NCBI RefSeq assembly: GCF_001830555.1
Contig: NZ_MIAM01000059.1
Coordinates: forward strand, 1-33,286
Direction: 5' to 3'
Source of the DNA: Sphingopyxis sp. RIFCSPHIGHO2_12_FULL_65_19
GTDB taxonomy: Bacteria; Pseudomonadota; Alphaproteobacteria; Sphingomonadales; Sphingomonadaceae
DNA length: 33,286 nt
Shown: positions 1 to 9,141 of the stretch, in pieces
Layout of the letters: each line of letters starts with the position of its first letter
How positions within the stretch are numbered: the stretch's first letter is position 1
Made by a program: the position numbers and the translations under genes
The notes under the pieces: model-generated
Database searches by the model: none
Told to the model about the DNA's origin: nothing
Seen by the model: only the letters and a program-made list of their open reading frames with translations

Positions 1-134
1 GGCGCCAGCTGCGGCCCGAGGATCAGGCGTGTGCGTTTTTCGCCGCCTTCGCCGGTTTCCTGTGCATTCGCCGGAACAGCAAGAAGCGCGAGCATGGTGA
101 CGAGCAGGGCGGAAGATTTGCGGCGATGGGTCAT
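1..134 (-). CDS. Outer-membrane protein N-terminus (MipA/OmpV-like?), partial
   Basis: The first 44 codons of a gene reading off the left edge on the minus strand. It opens with ATG (complement of 132-134), a basic MTHRRK start, a hydrophobic stretch rich in L/A/V and an A-N-A signal-peptidase-like site at about residue 23. The mature part begins Q-E-T-G and continues with a beta-strand-like RLILGPQLAP segment. That segment resembles the first strand of MipA/OmpV family outer-membrane proteins as I know them, but too little is present to be certain. What is seen: a secreted, probably outer-membrane protein. What is inferred: the family. It lies downstream of obgE in the same direction with about 76 bases between. 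Confidence 0.55.
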   Translation of the reverse strand, partial: MTHRRKSSALLVTMLALLAVPANAQETGEGGEKRTRLILGPQLA

Positions 135-210
135 GCGAAATCCTTGTTGTTCCGCATGAAATTCCCTGCGGTAGCGTTTCGTTCCTGCATCTGGTCTTGA
201 ACGAAGATTA

Positions 211-1419
<1,209 letters not shown>

Positions 1420-2034
1420 CTACCCCTGTGCCGGTGGCTTGCCGCCATGTTCGGCCCAGAATTTGGCAATGCGTCCGGTGATCAGTTCGGTCGCGAGCAC
1501 GCGCGACGTGTCGCGCGGCAGGCCCAGGGCTTCTGCCATCGGGCCACCGAGCTGCGCATCGCCCAATGCCATCAGCACCAGCGCGAGCGTATCTTCGTGC
1601 ATCAGGCGCTTTTCATGGGCGTCGGGGGCCATGCCGTCGATCAGCTTGTGGATTGCGTCGATGATCGGGTCGAGTGCGTCGTCGTTGCCCGTCGCCACCA
1701 TCCAGGTCGCGAGCGCCCCTGCGCCGCCACTGTTGAAGGCGTCGAAGGCGAGGTCGACGATCTCGCGCACATTGCGTTCGCCCGGCGGCGATTCGGCCAT
1801 CTTCCGGCCGATGGTGTCGCACACGGTTTCGGCCTGATAGGCGGCGAGCGCCTTTTGCAGCCCGGCGGCGCTGCCGAAATGATGGAGCAGGTTCGCGTGG
1901 GTGCGGTCGATGCGCGCCGCCACCGCTTTCAGCGTCACCGCCGCGGGGCCCATTTCGATCAGGATGTGACGCGCAGCCTCGAGCGCCGCTGACCGGCTTT
2001 CCTCGGGACTCAATCGCTTCTTCACTATTGACAT
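1420..2034 (-). CDS. TetR/AcrR family transcriptional regulator
   Basis: A 204-residue protein of TetR size. Residues about 10-60 form the usual N-terminal DNA-binding domain: a helix with AALEAARHILIEMG, then AVTLKAVAARIDRTHANLLHHFGS, which fits the TetR helix-turn-helix with the conserved Y/H-H-F after the recognition helix. The rest is an alpha-helical ligand domain with no informative motif. It is transcribed away from the diiron-type hydrolase at 2084, with only 49 bases between the two start codons, so it most likely controls that gene and itself. Two small palindromes lie in that gap. The ligand cannot be read from sequence. Confidence 0.9.
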   Translation of the reverse strand: MSIVKKRLSPEESRSAALEAARHILIEMGPAAVTLKAVAARIDRTHANLLHHFGSAAGLQKALAAYQAETVCDTIGRKMAESPPGERNVREIVDLAFDAFNSGGAGALATWMVATGNDDALDPIIDAIHKLIDGMAPDAHEKRLMHEDTLALVLMALGDAQLGGPMAEALGLPRDTSRVLATELITGRIAKFWAEHGGKPPAQG

Positions 2035-2058
2035 ATATGTAAGTAAACCCTAGTTACT
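2031..2058. promoter_or_regulatory. Candidate TetR operator / divergent promoter region
   Basis: The 49-base gap between the TetR gene and the hydrolase holds two inverted repeats. The 10-base palindrome ACATATATGT (2031-2040) overlaps the TetR start codon. AGTAA and TTACT (2042-2046 and 2054-2058) are separated by 7 bases. Both are of a size and position usual for a TetR-type autoregulatory operator. This is inference from symmetry and position only. Confidence 0.45.
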
Positions 2059-2083
2059 GGCTCCGACAACCCTTTTCGACGGT

Positions 2084-2983
2084 ATGAACCATATGTCCAG
2101 CCTTTCCCATGTCCCGACCCCCGCCGATCTGTCGATCACGCCGCGTGACATGCGCTTTGGCCGCGACGACAAACAGGGCCGCTGGTGGCTGAACGGCGAC
2201 CCGATCGCGTCGGCCTTTCACACCGCGCTGTCGGTGACCTTTCCCCGCGGCGAGGCGATGTTCATCGAGGCGGTGAAGGCGCACCGCGACGGCGTGCCGG
2301 ACAAGCTGGCGCGCGAAATCCGCGCCTTTACCCAGCAGGAAGTCATCCACAGCCGCGAGCATGTCGTATTCAACAAGAAAGCGGCGGAGGCAGGTTATGA
2401 CCTGTCGGAGCTGGAAAACGACGTCAACCAGGTGCTCGACCTGATCAAGACGCGGCCGCAGATCGTCAACCTGATGGCGACGATCGCGCTCGAACATTAT
2501 ACCGCGATGATGGCGGCCGTGATGCTGCGCGACGACAAAATGTATGCCGGCGCCGAACCCGAATGGGCCGCCTTGTGGAAATGGCATGCGATCGAGGAGA
2601 TCGAGCATAAGGGCGTCGCTTACGACACCTGGCTGCATGCGACGAAGGATTGGAGCCGCTTCAAACGCTGGCGCGCCAAGTCGCTGATGATGATCCTGGT
2701 CACCACGCGGTTCTGGCCGAAGCGGGTGAAAGGCATGAAAAATCTGCTCAAGCAGGACGGCCTGACCGGATGGCGCGTCACGGCGCGTATCTGGTGGTAT
2801 CTGCTCGGCACGCCCGGTGTTCTGCGCAAGAGCTTCCTTCCCTGGCTGTCCTATTTCATGCCCGGCTTTCACCCGTGGAACCACGACGACCGCGCGCTGA
2901 TCGGCAAATATGAAAGCGACTATGCCGACGCGATCATGCCGGCGCATTCTTCACGGCCCGAACTGGCTGCTGCTGCCGCCTGA
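2084..2983 (+). CDS. Metal-dependent hydrolase, PF10118-like
   Basis: A 299-residue protein that I place in the family of predicted metal-dependent hydrolases with a ferritin-like diiron fold (PF10118). Regularly spaced Glu/His clusters that could bind metal are visible: E...FTQQEVIHSREH (about residues 85-95), ALEHYTAMM (about 138-146) and W..W..IEEIEHKGVAYD (about 168-185). The family usually starts close to a PTPADLSITPRDMRF-like segment, which is present at about residue 10. The start may be ATG 2084 or ATG 2093. The divergent TetR gene probably controls it. The substrate is unknown for the family. Confidence 0.8.
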   Translation: MNHMSSLSHVPTPADLSITPRDMRFGRDDKQGRWWLNGDPIASAFHTALSVTFPRGEAMFIEAVKAHRDGVPDKLAREIRAFTQQEVIHSREHVVFNKKAAEAGYDLSELENDVNQVLDLIKTRPQIVNLMATIALEHYTAMMAAVMLRDDKMYAGAEPEWAALWKWHAIEEIEHKGVAYDTWLHATKDWSRFKRWRAKSLMMILVTTRFWPKRVKGMKNLLKQDGLTGWRVTARIWWYLLGTPGVLRKSFLPWLSYFMPGFHPWNHDDRALIGKYESDYADAIMPAHSSRPELAAAAA

Positions 2984-3450
2984 TCGCGCGTCTCCGTAAA
3001 TGCGGGGGTTCACGGCGGTTCGCATTACTCGCTGCCCTGCGGACAGCGGTTTCCGGCCCGAAGCGGACATTATCCTCCCTGTGACGCAGCCGTGGGGAGA
3101 TGGCAGCGCGCCGCGCTGACAGAGGGGCTAGTGGCGCGACGCTGCGGCCCCTCCACCACACCTGCGGGGGCGATGCCCTCCCCATCGCAAGTCGGTGGAG
3201 ATGGTCTAAGCCTTTGCTTTCCATTGCAAAGCCGACATCGGCCGCTCCCCCAAAAAACGCTTTCCTACATTCCGTCGCTGTGTCAGCCTTCATCCGGCTC
3301 TTTCATTTGGTGGATAGGCGCGGTCGGGGTCGCACTGCCGGGCGTGGCCCGCGCGGTCCTGATCGGGGGACGCAAGGGGCTGAACTTTCCTGAACTTTGA
3401 TCGAAGTGGCGACAACGAAGGAAGGCACAACGGACATCTGCCGCTGACCG
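2984..3450. other. Intergenic region holding dispersed repeat family 2, copy A (about 3074-3204)
   Basis: This 467-base gap lies between the converging hydrolase and SDR genes. It holds a GC-rich repeat starting CCTCCCTGTGACGCAGC at 3074, with paired CCTCCC/GGGGAG and CCCCTCC/GGAGGGG-like segments. The same element in opposite orientation lies at about 5757-5874. Short open frames here (for example 3092-3400) have no ribosome-binding site or protein-like composition, and I do not call them genes. I see nothing else. Confidence 0.6.
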
Positions 3451-4224
3451 TTAGGCATTGCGCGCCATCAGCCCGCCGTCGACCGGGATTACCGCGCCGG
3501 TGATATAGCTCGCCGCCGGCAGGACGAGGCTGAGCGTGACATGCGCGACCTCTTCGGGTTCGCCATAGCGGCGGAGCGCGGTGCGGCGCCGCGCGAACAC
3601 GGCCTTATCCTGGTCGGGCACCTTGTCGGTCATGCCTGTGCGGATCGGGCCGGGACAGATGCAGTTGACCGTTATGCCGTCCTTGCCCAGATCGACGGCA
3701 AGACCGCGCGTCAGGCCGACCACACCCGATTTGGCGGCGACATAGGGCGTGTCGCCGGGGGTCGCGCCCAGGCCTTCGGTCGAGGCGATGTTCACGATGC
3801 GCGCGGCGTCGCTCTGGCGGAGGAGGGGTAAAGCGGCGCGAACCATGCGCTGGTGCGCGGTCAGCATCACCGCGATCGCGCGGTGCCAGACCGCCTCATA
3901 TTCATCGCCCGCATCGAGCGCGGCGAAGCTGGAAACGCCGGCATTGTTGATAAGGATATCGATGCCGCCGAAATGCGCGGCGATGGCGTCGATGGTGCGT
4001 TTGATCGCTTCACCGTCGGCGACGTCGAGCGCAAAGGCCTTGGCGGCCGGACCTGCCTCGGCTGCAACGGCCTCGCACGCGGCGAGGTCGAGGTCGGTGA
4101 CGGCGACCTTCGCGCCTTCGCGCGCGAGCAGCAATGCGGTCGCGCGGCCCATGCCGTTTGCGGCGCCGGTGACGATCGCGACGCGGCCCGCGACCGAACG
4201 CGACAGCGGCGCGCGGCGCGTCAA
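3451..4224 (-). CDS. SDR family NAD(P)-dependent oxidoreductase
   Basis: A classical short-chain dehydrogenase of about 257 residues. The cofactor motif TGAANGMG lies near residue 20, NNAG near 95, and the catalytic S..Y.K set is seen as NIAST followed by YVAAKSG. The C-terminal GxxPVDGGL segment ends the family domain. The frame is open far upstream through amn, so the start must be inferred. I chose TTG at 4224, whose TTGA overlaps the amn stop codon and would allow translational coupling. A CTG at 4206 would give a more usual N-terminus (LSRSVAGRVAIVTG) and cannot be excluded. No clear Shine-Dalgarno precedes either. The substrate cannot be assigned; PGPIRTGMT is typical of SDRs acting on steroid, sugar or acyl alcohols alike. 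Confidence 0.9.
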   Translation of the reverse strand: MTRRAPLSRSVAGRVAIVTGAANGMGRATALLLAREGAKVAVTDLDLAACEAVAAEAGPAAKAFALDVADGEAIKRTIDAIAAHFGGIDILINNAGVSSFAALDAGDEYEAVWHRAIAVMLTAHQRMVRAALPLLRQSDAARIVNIASTEGLGATPGDTPYVAAKSGVVGLTRGLAVDLGKDGITVNCICPGPIRTGMTDKVPDQDKAVFARRRTALRRYGEPEEVAHVTLSLVLPAASYITGAVIPVDGGLMARNA

Positions 4225-5702
4225 CGGAAGGGCGGCTCGTTGAAGGCGCGGAGTTTGCGGCTGTGCAGCTTGGCCCCTTCGTCGCGCATCGTCTCGCACG
4301 CGCGGATACCGATCTGAAGGTGCGCGGCGATCGCTTCTTCGTAGAAGCGGTTCGCCTGTCCGGGCAGCTTGAGCTCGCCGTGAAGCGGCTTGTCGCTGAC
4401 GCAGAGCAAAGTGCCATAGGGGACGCGGAAGCGGTAACCCTGCGCCGCGATCGTCGCCGATTCCATGTCGATGCCGATCGCGCGCGACTGCGAAAAGCGC
4501 AGCGCGCTGTCGGTGTAGCGCAGTTCCCAATTGCGGTCGTCGGTGGTGACGACGGTGCCGGTGCGCATCCGCTTTTTCAGGTCGGCGCCGCTGGTGCCCG
4601 AAACCGACTCTGCCGCCGTCGCGAGCGCGACCTGCACTTCGGCGATCGGCGGGATAGGGATTTCGGGCGGCAGGACGCTGTCGAGGATATGATCGTCGCG
4701 AAGATAGGCGTGGGCGAGCACATAGTCGCCGATGCGCTGGCTGGGGCGCAGCCCGCCGCAGTGGCCGATCATCAGCCACGCCTCGGGACGCAGCACCGCA
4801 AGATGGTCGCAGATCGTCTTGGCGTTCGAGGGGCCGACGCCGATGTTGACCAGCGTGATGCCGCCGCCGTCGGGCGCGATCAGGTGATAGGCGGGCATCT
4901 GGTGCCGCCGCCACGCGCTGTCGGCGACCAGCGCGCTGGCGTTGACGCCGGGCTGGTCAACATAGAGGCCCGCGGCGCCCGCGAGCGCGGTGTAGCGGCC
5001 TTGCCCGACCTGGGCGCCCGCCCAGGCGACGAATTCATCGACATAGCGATGATAGTTGGTGAACAAGATGTAGCGCTGGAAATGCTCGGGCGCGGTGCCG
5101 GTATAGTGGCGCAGGCGCGCCAGGCTGAAATCGGTGCGTAGCGCGTCGAACAGCGCCAGAGGCTGGTTCGCGGCGGGATCGGCGCCGAACAGGCCGTCGG
5201 CAAGTTCGTCGCCGATGTCGGCCAGCTCGGTCGTCGGGAAATGGCGCGCCAGCTCGAGCGGCGTGACCCCGCCCATGTCGGACCCGTCGCTTGCGTCCAG
5301 CACATAAGGAAAGGGGATCTGTTGTCCCGTTTTTGTCACTTCGAGCGTGATGTCATAATGGCGCGCGAGCAGCCCAAGCTGGTCGCGCAGATAATCGGCG
5401 AACAGGTCGGGCCGCGTCACCGTGGTGACAAATTCCCCCGCGCGCTCGAACTGGCCGAAGGCAAGATTATGCCCCTTTTGCCCCTCGCGCTGTTCACCCG
5501 TCGTGACCAGGCGGATAGCGGGATAGTCGAACAGGCCGGTTTCCGCGGCATCGGCGGGCGGAAGGGTGCGATCGCGGACATAGGCGGCGATGGCGGATTT
5601 CAGATTGGTGACCGACGTGCGGAACGCGGTTTGCAGTTCGGCGATGATCTCGTCGACGAGCGCGGCAGGGTCGGGGGTTTCTTGCGATGAGTTCGATGTC
5701 AT
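4221..5702 (-). CDS. amn: AMP nucleosidase
   Basis: A 493-residue protein close in length to E. coli Amn (484). It hydrolyses AMP to adenine and ribose 5-phosphate in purine salvage. The N-terminal Amn-specific domain is followed by a nucleoside-phosphorylase-like domain with the segments LVNIGVGPSNAKT, MIGHCGGLRPSQRIGDYVLAHAYLR and the purine/ribose-site element IGIDMESATIAAQG. The start ATG (complement of 5700-5702) gives MTSNSSQ. An upstream in-frame ATG is possible but lies in the low-complexity repeat side. Its stop codon overlaps the likely TTG start of the SDR, so the two are probably co-transcribed. The functional link between them is not evident. Confidence 0.95.
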   Translation of the reverse strand: MTSNSSQETPDPAALVDEIIAELQTAFRTSVTNLKSAIAAYVRDRTLPPADAAETGLFDYPAIRLVTTGEQREGQKGHNLAFGQFERAGEFVTTVTRPDLFADYLRDQLGLLARHYDITLEVTKTGQQIPFPYVLDASDGSDMGGVTPLELARHFPTTELADIGDELADGLFGADPAANQPLALFDALRTDFSLARLRHYTGTAPEHFQRYILFTNYHRYVDEFVAWAGAQVGQGRYTALAGAAGLYVDQPGVNASALVADSAWRRHQMPAYHLIAPDGGGITLVNIGVGPSNAKTICDHLAVLRPEAWLMIGHCGGLRPSQRIGDYVLAHAYLRDDHILDSVLPPEIPIPPIAEVQVALATAAESVSGTSGADLKKRMRTGTVVTTDDRNWELRYTDSALRFSQSRAIGIDMESATIAAQGYRFRVPYGTLLCVSDKPLHGELKLPGQANRFYEEAIAAHLQIGIRACETMRDEGAKLHSRKLRAFNEPPFR

Positions 5703-5756
5703 CGCGACGCTGTTGCACGAAAATATGACAAAAGGAAAGAGGGGCCGGTCGATCAT

Positions 5757-5874
5757 CCCCGCGGCCGAGCCGTGGGGAGGGGCCCGCGCCCCAGAAGCGT
5801 GGCGGAGGGGCGGCGACGTCGCGCCATCAGCCCCTCCGTCAGCTACCTCCCCATCGCTGCGCGACAGGGAGGTT
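5757..5874. repeat. Dispersed repeat family 2, copy B (inverted relative to copy A)
   Basis: The complement of this stretch starts CCTCCCTGTCGCGCAGC and continues with GGGGAG, GAGGGGCT and TGGCGCGACG in the same order as the element beginning at 3074. The two copies therefore share a common ancestor and lie in opposite orientation, flanking the SDR-amn pair. No coding capacity is seen. Confidence 0.75.
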
Positions 5875-5881
5875 TTGAACG

Positions 5882-6364
5882 TTACAGCTGTTCGAGCATA
5901 TGGTCGGCGCTCGACACCTTGAATTCGCCGGGGGCTTCGACATTCAGCTGTTCGACGACGCCGTCGTTGACGATCATCGAGAAACGCTGGCCGCGCTTGC
6001 CCATGCCGAACGCCTTGCCGTCCATCGTCAGCCCGACGGCTTCGGCGAAATCGCCATTGCCGTCGGCGAGCATCGTCACCGTGTCGCCGGCGCTCGCGCT
6101 CTTGCCCCACGCGCCCATCACGAACGCGTCGTTGACCGCGGTGCAGACGATTTCGTCGACGCCCTTTGCCTTCAGTTCATCGGCCTTGTCGACGAAACCG
6201 GGCAGATGCTTGGCCGAACAGGTCGGGGTAAAGGCGCCGGGAACCGAGAAGAGCGCGACCTTGCGACCCTTGAAGTAATCGGCGGTATTGACCTGCTCGG
6301 GGCCGTTTTCGGTGACCTTTACAAAGGTCGCGTCGGGCAGCTTGTCTCCGGTCTGGATCGTCAT
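5882..6364 (-). CDS. Peroxiredoxin, Prx5-like (redoxin family)
   Basis: A 160-residue thiol peroxidase of the Prx5/AhpE-like redoxin type, which reduces hydroperoxides in the cytosol. The active-site motif VPGAFTPTCS puts the peroxidatic cysteine at residue 49. A second cysteine sits at 74 (EIVCTAVNDAFVM), a place usual in bacterial Prx5 homologues, so it may work as an atypical 2-Cys or glutaredoxin-coupled enzyme. The conserved arginine-containing FGMGKRGQRFSMIV segment follows. The start at 6364 is preceded by AAAAGGA at a spacing of 8 bases; an ATG three codons upstream (6373) is the alternative. It stands alone, flanked by two repeat elements. Confidence 0.93.
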   Translation of the reverse strand: MTIQTGDKLPDATFVKVTENGPEQVNTADYFKGRKVALFSVPGAFTPTCSAKHLPGFVDKADELKAKGVDEIVCTAVNDAFVMGAWGKSASAGDTVTMLADGNGDFAEAVGLTMDGKAFGMGKRGQRFSMIVNDGVVEQLNVEAPGEFKVSSADHMLEQL

Positions 6365-6507
6365 GGTCGGCATCCTTTTCTTTGAGGGGATTATGGTGGG
6401 CGAGACATTGGGGCGCGCCGTGCGCGAGTCAAGGATGGGCAGGGCGTGGTGGTCATTTTGGGCGATGGCGAGCATCGACCGATTGTGGACTCTCATGCCT
6501 CCCTAAC

Positions 6508-6589
6508 CCGTTCGCATCGAGCGAAGTCGAGATGCCCTCGGGCTAGACTTGACGTCGATGGGTGTCTCGACTTCGCTCGACACGAACGG
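6508..6589. repeat. Dispersed inverted repeat, family 1 copy B
   Basis: Arms at about 6509-6537 and 6560-6588 carry the core TCGAGCGAAGTCGAGA and its complement. The left arm has GCAT and the right arm ACAC next to the core, which is copy A (1291-1376) turned around. The whole element can form a long imperfect stem. Confidence 0.85.
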
Positions 6590-6633
6590 ACAGAGAAATT
6601 CGGCGGCTAGCGACCAGAAGCGGCCGCTCTTCT

Positions 6634-6748
6634 CCCCTCCCGCTTGCGGGAGGGGCCGGGGGTGGGCATCGACGGTGCGATGGCCCACCCCGCTGCGACT
6701 AGCCAGCAAGCTGGCAAGTCTCGCTACCCCTCCCGCTTGCGGGAGGGG
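6634..6748. repeat. Twin CCCCTCCCGC palindromes (family 3)
   Basis: Two identical 22-base perfect palindromes, each CCCCTCCCGCT followed by its complement, lie at 6634-6655 and 6727-6748. They enclose imperfect inverted segments (GGTGGGCATCG and CGATGGCCCACC) and a GCCAGCAAGCTGGC palindrome. This looks like a compound intergenic repeat with REP-like architecture. Confidence 0.85.
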
Positions 6749-6823
6749 ATGGTCACGCACCTCCTCAACGCCCGCTCACCATCCCATTCCTGCCACTGCA
6801 AAAAACGGCTGTCATTTTCGGTA

Positions 6824-6837
6824 TGACAACGTTATCT
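6824..6837. promoter_or_regulatory. LacI-type operator site 1 (upstream of MFS permease)
   Basis: TGACAACGTTATCT is a near-palindrome centred on CG, as in LacI-family operators. It lies 34 bases before the permease start and matches the sites at 8231 and 13079 under TGACANCGNTRTCW. A TGTCAT / ATGACA inverted repeat (6810-6815, 6823-6828) overlaps it. The function is inferred from symmetry and recurrence. Confidence 0.65.
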
Positions 6838-6871
6838 TATCTGCACGATAAATGGATTCGGGGAGAGACAT

Positions 6872-8122
6872 GTGGCGCAGATCGCCGATAAACGCCGCTG
6901 GCTCGTGGTCGGACTCGTCTTCGTCGCGATCGTCCTCAACTATGTCGATCGTCAAATCCTGGCGCTCTTGAAGCCGACGCTCCAGCTCGAATTCGACTGG
7001 ACCGACCGCGATTACAGCCACATGGCCTCGGCCTTCCAGTTTGCCGCCGCGCTCGCCTTCCTCGGCACGGGCTGGTTCATCGACCGCGTCGGGCTGCGCT
7101 GGGGCTTCGCGATTGGTGTCGGCGTATGGAGCCTTGCGGGCATGGCGCACGCCTTCGCGACCACCGTGTCGGGCTTCATTGCCTCGCGCGCGGTGCTGGG
7201 CGCCGCCGAATCGATCGGCACCCCCGCCGCGGTAAAAACGGCCGCCACTTACTTCAACGCAAAGGAGCGAAGTTTCGTCCTCGGCCTCGGCGGGATTGCG
7301 CCGAACGTGGGTGCGATCCTGACGCCTTTGCTCATCCCGCTGATGGCGATGATGTGGGGGTGGCAGGCGACGTTCCTGATCGCCGGCGGCCTTGGCCTTG
7401 TCTGGGTCGTCGTCTGGCTGATGGTGCGCATCCCGGAACAACCGAACGCCGCGCGCGACGCGGCGGCGCCGAAGATCGCGTGGAGCAGCCTGCTGCGCGA
7501 CCGCCGCCAGTGGGCCGTCATCCTTGGGAAAGCGCTCACCGACCAGGTGTGGTGGTTCCTGCTCTTCTTCATGCCCGACCTCTTCCACCGCGTCTTCGGC
7601 CTGACGCAGGGCACACTCGGCCTTCCGGTTGCTTTCGTCTATTTCATGGCCGCGCTTGGCGGCATCACCGGCGGTTACCTGCCATCCTATTTGATGGGCC
7701 GCCGCGGCTGGAGCGTGAATGCCGCGCGCAAGACGACGATGCTCATCTATGCGTTGCTCATCCTGCCCGTGCCCTTGCTCGTCGGCGTCGACAGCGCATG
7801 GACCGCGGCGATGATCCTTGGCCTGGCGCTCTTTGCGCACCAGGGATTTTCAACCAACCTGTTCGGGCTCACCACCGACGTCTTCCCCGCGCGCATCGTC
7901 GGCTCGGCGATCGGGATCGGCGCCTTTGCCGGCAATCTGTCGGGCATGGCGATGATCGAGTTCGCGGGCTGGTCGCTCGACACGGGGCGCGGCTATCTGC
8001 CGATGTTCCTCGTTTGCGCGGTCACCTATCTCGTCGCGCTCGCCGCGATCCACCTGATCCTTCCGAAGATTGTCGCGGTGGACGAGGAGGAGGATGGCGA
8101 GGTGCAGGTCCTGGCGCATTGA
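6872..8122 (+). CDS. MFS transporter, ACS/hexuronate-like
   Basis: A 416-residue major facilitator protein with about 12 hydrophobic helices. Helix 1 contains NYVDRQIL, and the loop between helices 2 and 3 carries G-W-F-I-D-R-V-G-L-R-W-G, which fits MFS motif A. RAVLGAAESIGTPAAVKTAATYF in helix 4 is typical of the anion:cation symporter (ExuT / galactonate / glucarate) branch that carries sugar acids. The start is GTG 6872, 5 bases after GGGGAGA; the overlapping ATG at 6870 is in another frame. The operator-like site upstream ties it to the AKR-monooxygenase unit and the TIM-barrel gene. I infer import of an anionic sugar across the inner membrane, sulfoquinovose or its glycerol glycoside being the best candidate given the neighbours. 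Confidence 0.9.
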   Translation: MAQIADKRRWLVVGLVFVAIVLNYVDRQILALLKPTLQLEFDWTDRDYSHMASAFQFAAALAFLGTGWFIDRVGLRWGFAIGVGVWSLAGMAHAFATTVSGFIASRAVLGAAESIGTPAAVKTAATYFNAKERSFVLGLGGIAPNVGAILTPLLIPLMAMMWGWQATFLIAGGLGLVWVVVWLMVRIPEQPNAARDAAAPKIAWSSLLRDRRQWAVILGKALTDQVWWFLLFFMPDLFHRVFGLTQGTLGLPVAFVYFMAALGGITGGYLPSYLMGRRGWSVNAARKTTMLIYALLILPVPLLVGVDSAWTAAMILGLALFAHQGFSTNLFGLTTDVFPARIVGSAIGIGAFAGNLSGMAMIEFAGWSLDTGRGYLPMFLVCAVTYLVALAAIHLILPKIVAVDEEEDGEVQVLAH

Positions 8123-8131
8123 TATCGCAGG

Positions 8132-8163
8132 CTCGTCATCCCTGCTTTCGCCGGAATGACGAG
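8132..8163. repeat. Short inverted repeat after MFS gene
   Basis: CTCGTCAT (8132-8139) and ATGACGAG (8156-8163) form an 8-bp stem around a GC-rich loop, 10 bases after the permease stop codon. It resembles one half of a common proteobacterial intergenic palindrome and could act as a weak terminator; there is no T-run. Confidence 0.5.
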
Positions 8164-8220
8164 GCAAGAGCCATTTAACCTGAAATCAATGCAACAAACC
8201 TGCTTCCCTCTCATCCGATT

Positions 8221-9141
8221 ATGGAGTATATGACAGCGATGTCAGATTTTCTTCCCGCTCCCGCGACCGTCAATCTCGCCGGTCATGACGTTGCTCCCAT
8301 CGCCTGGGGCATGTGGCGCTTCGCTGGCGCCGATCTCGCCGCCGCCCGCGCGCGCGTCGATGCGGCGTTCGAGGCCGGGGTCACCCTGTTCGACACCGCC
8401 GACATCTATGGCTGCGACACGCCCGGCGGCTTTGGTTCGGCCGAAGCCTTGCTCGGCGATGTCTTGGCCGATGCGCCGGGCCTTCGCGACAAAATGGTTC
8501 TCGCGACCAAGGGTGGGATCATCCTTGGCGTGCCTTATGACAGCAGCGCACCCTATCTGACCTCCGCCATCGACATCTCGCTGAAACGCCTGCGCACCGA
8601 TCATGTCGAGCTGTGGCAGATCCACCGCCCCGACCTGCTCACCCACCCGCAGGAAATCGCGCGCGCGCTCGAGGACGCGCACCGCGCGGGCAAGATCGGC
8701 GCGATCGGCGTGTCGAACTTCACGCCCGCGCAGACCGCGGCCCTCGCGAAATTCCTGCCCGTCCCGCTGGTCAGCCACCAGAGCGAATTTTCGCCGCTCC
8801 GCCTCGCCCCGCTCTTCGACGGCATCTTCGACCAGTCGATGGCCGAGGGCATGAGCTTCCTCGCCTGGTCGCCGCTCGGCGGCGGCCGCCTCGGCGATCC
8901 GGAGGGTGAGCGCACGCGCGCCGTCGCTGCGCTGCTTGACGCAAAGGCCGCCGAACATGGCGTTTCGCGCGCCGCCGCGACCTACAGCTGGGTCATGGCG
9001 CATCCGGCGCGCCCGATCCCGATCGTCGGCACGCAAAATCCGGATCGCATCAAGGAAATTCCGCAGGCCTTCGTGCCGCGCTGGACGCGCGCCGAATGGT
9101 ATGCGGTGCTGCAAACTTCGATGGGGGAGAATCTGCCATGA
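8221..9141 (+). CDS. Aldo/keto reductase (SmoB-like candidate)
   Basis: A 306-residue aldo-keto reductase that uses NAD(P)H to interconvert a carbonyl and an alcohol. The catalytic tetrad is visible as D58 and Y63 (LFDTADIYG), K97 (LATKGG) and H135 (WQIHRPD), with SNF and a late PIPIVGTQNPDRI cofactor loop. Start codons are possible at 8221, 8230 and 8239; the last gives MSDFLPAP, the more usual N-terminal length, and GGAG at 8223-8226 could serve 8230 or 8239. A LacI-type operator overlaps this start area. The stop overlaps the start of the flavin monooxygenase by ATGA, so the pair is translationally coupled. In sulfo-SMO pathways an AKR reduces 6-oxo-glucose to glucose after C-S cleavage; I infer that role here. 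Confidence 0.9.
   Translation: MEYMTAMSDFLPAPATVNLAGHDVAPIAWGMWRFAGADLAAARARVDAAFEAGVTLFDTADIYGCDTPGGFGSAEALLGDVLADAPGLRDKMVLATKGGIILGVPYDSSAPYLTSAIDISLKRLRTDHVELWQIHRPDLLTHPQEIARALEDAHRAGKIGAIGVSNFTPAQTAALAKFLPVPLVSHQSEFSPLRLAPLFDGIFDQSMAEGMSFLAWSPLGGGRLGDPEGERTRAVAALLDAKAAEHGVSRAAATYSWVMAHPARPIPIVGTQNPDRIKEIPQAFVPRWTRAEWYAVLQTSMGENLP
8231..8244. promoter_or_regulatory. LacI-type operator site 2 (at AKR-monooxygenase start)
   Basis: TGACAGCGATGTCA has perfect TGACA / TGTCA arms around CG and fits TGACANCGNTRTCW. It overlaps two of the three possible AKR start codons (8230 and 8239). A repressor bound here would block the promoter-proximal part of the transcript and possibly translation. Inferred. 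Confidence 0.6.

Larger units (their letters stand above)
6365..6869. other. Intergenic region with two repeat elements and a LacI-type operator
   Basis: About 500 bases between the peroxiredoxin and the divergent MFS permease. It contains family-1 palindrome copy B (6508-6589), a pair of identical 22-base palindromes (6634-6655 and 6727-6748), and the operator-like site near the MFS start. I see no gene here. Confidence 0.7.

Noticed and set aside
3092..3400. Small open frames between the hydrolase and SDR genes
   Set aside because: They run through a dispersed repeat, have no Shine-Dalgarno sequence and no recognisable protein features.
5882..6110. A fusion of peroxiredoxin and AMP nucleosidase suggested by a 629-codon frame
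   Set aside because: The frame is open by chance across the repeat at 5757-5874; each protein has its own start, stop and normal family length.
6634..6748. A CRISPR array (two identical palindromes about 70 bases apart)
   Set aside because: Only two copies, fully palindromic and with structured sequence between; no cas genes are present.
6872..8122. Annotation of the first MFS protein specifically as a hexuronate transporter
   Set aside because: The family branch is clear but substrate cannot be read from sequence, and the neighbours point to a sulfo-sugar rather than a hexuronate.
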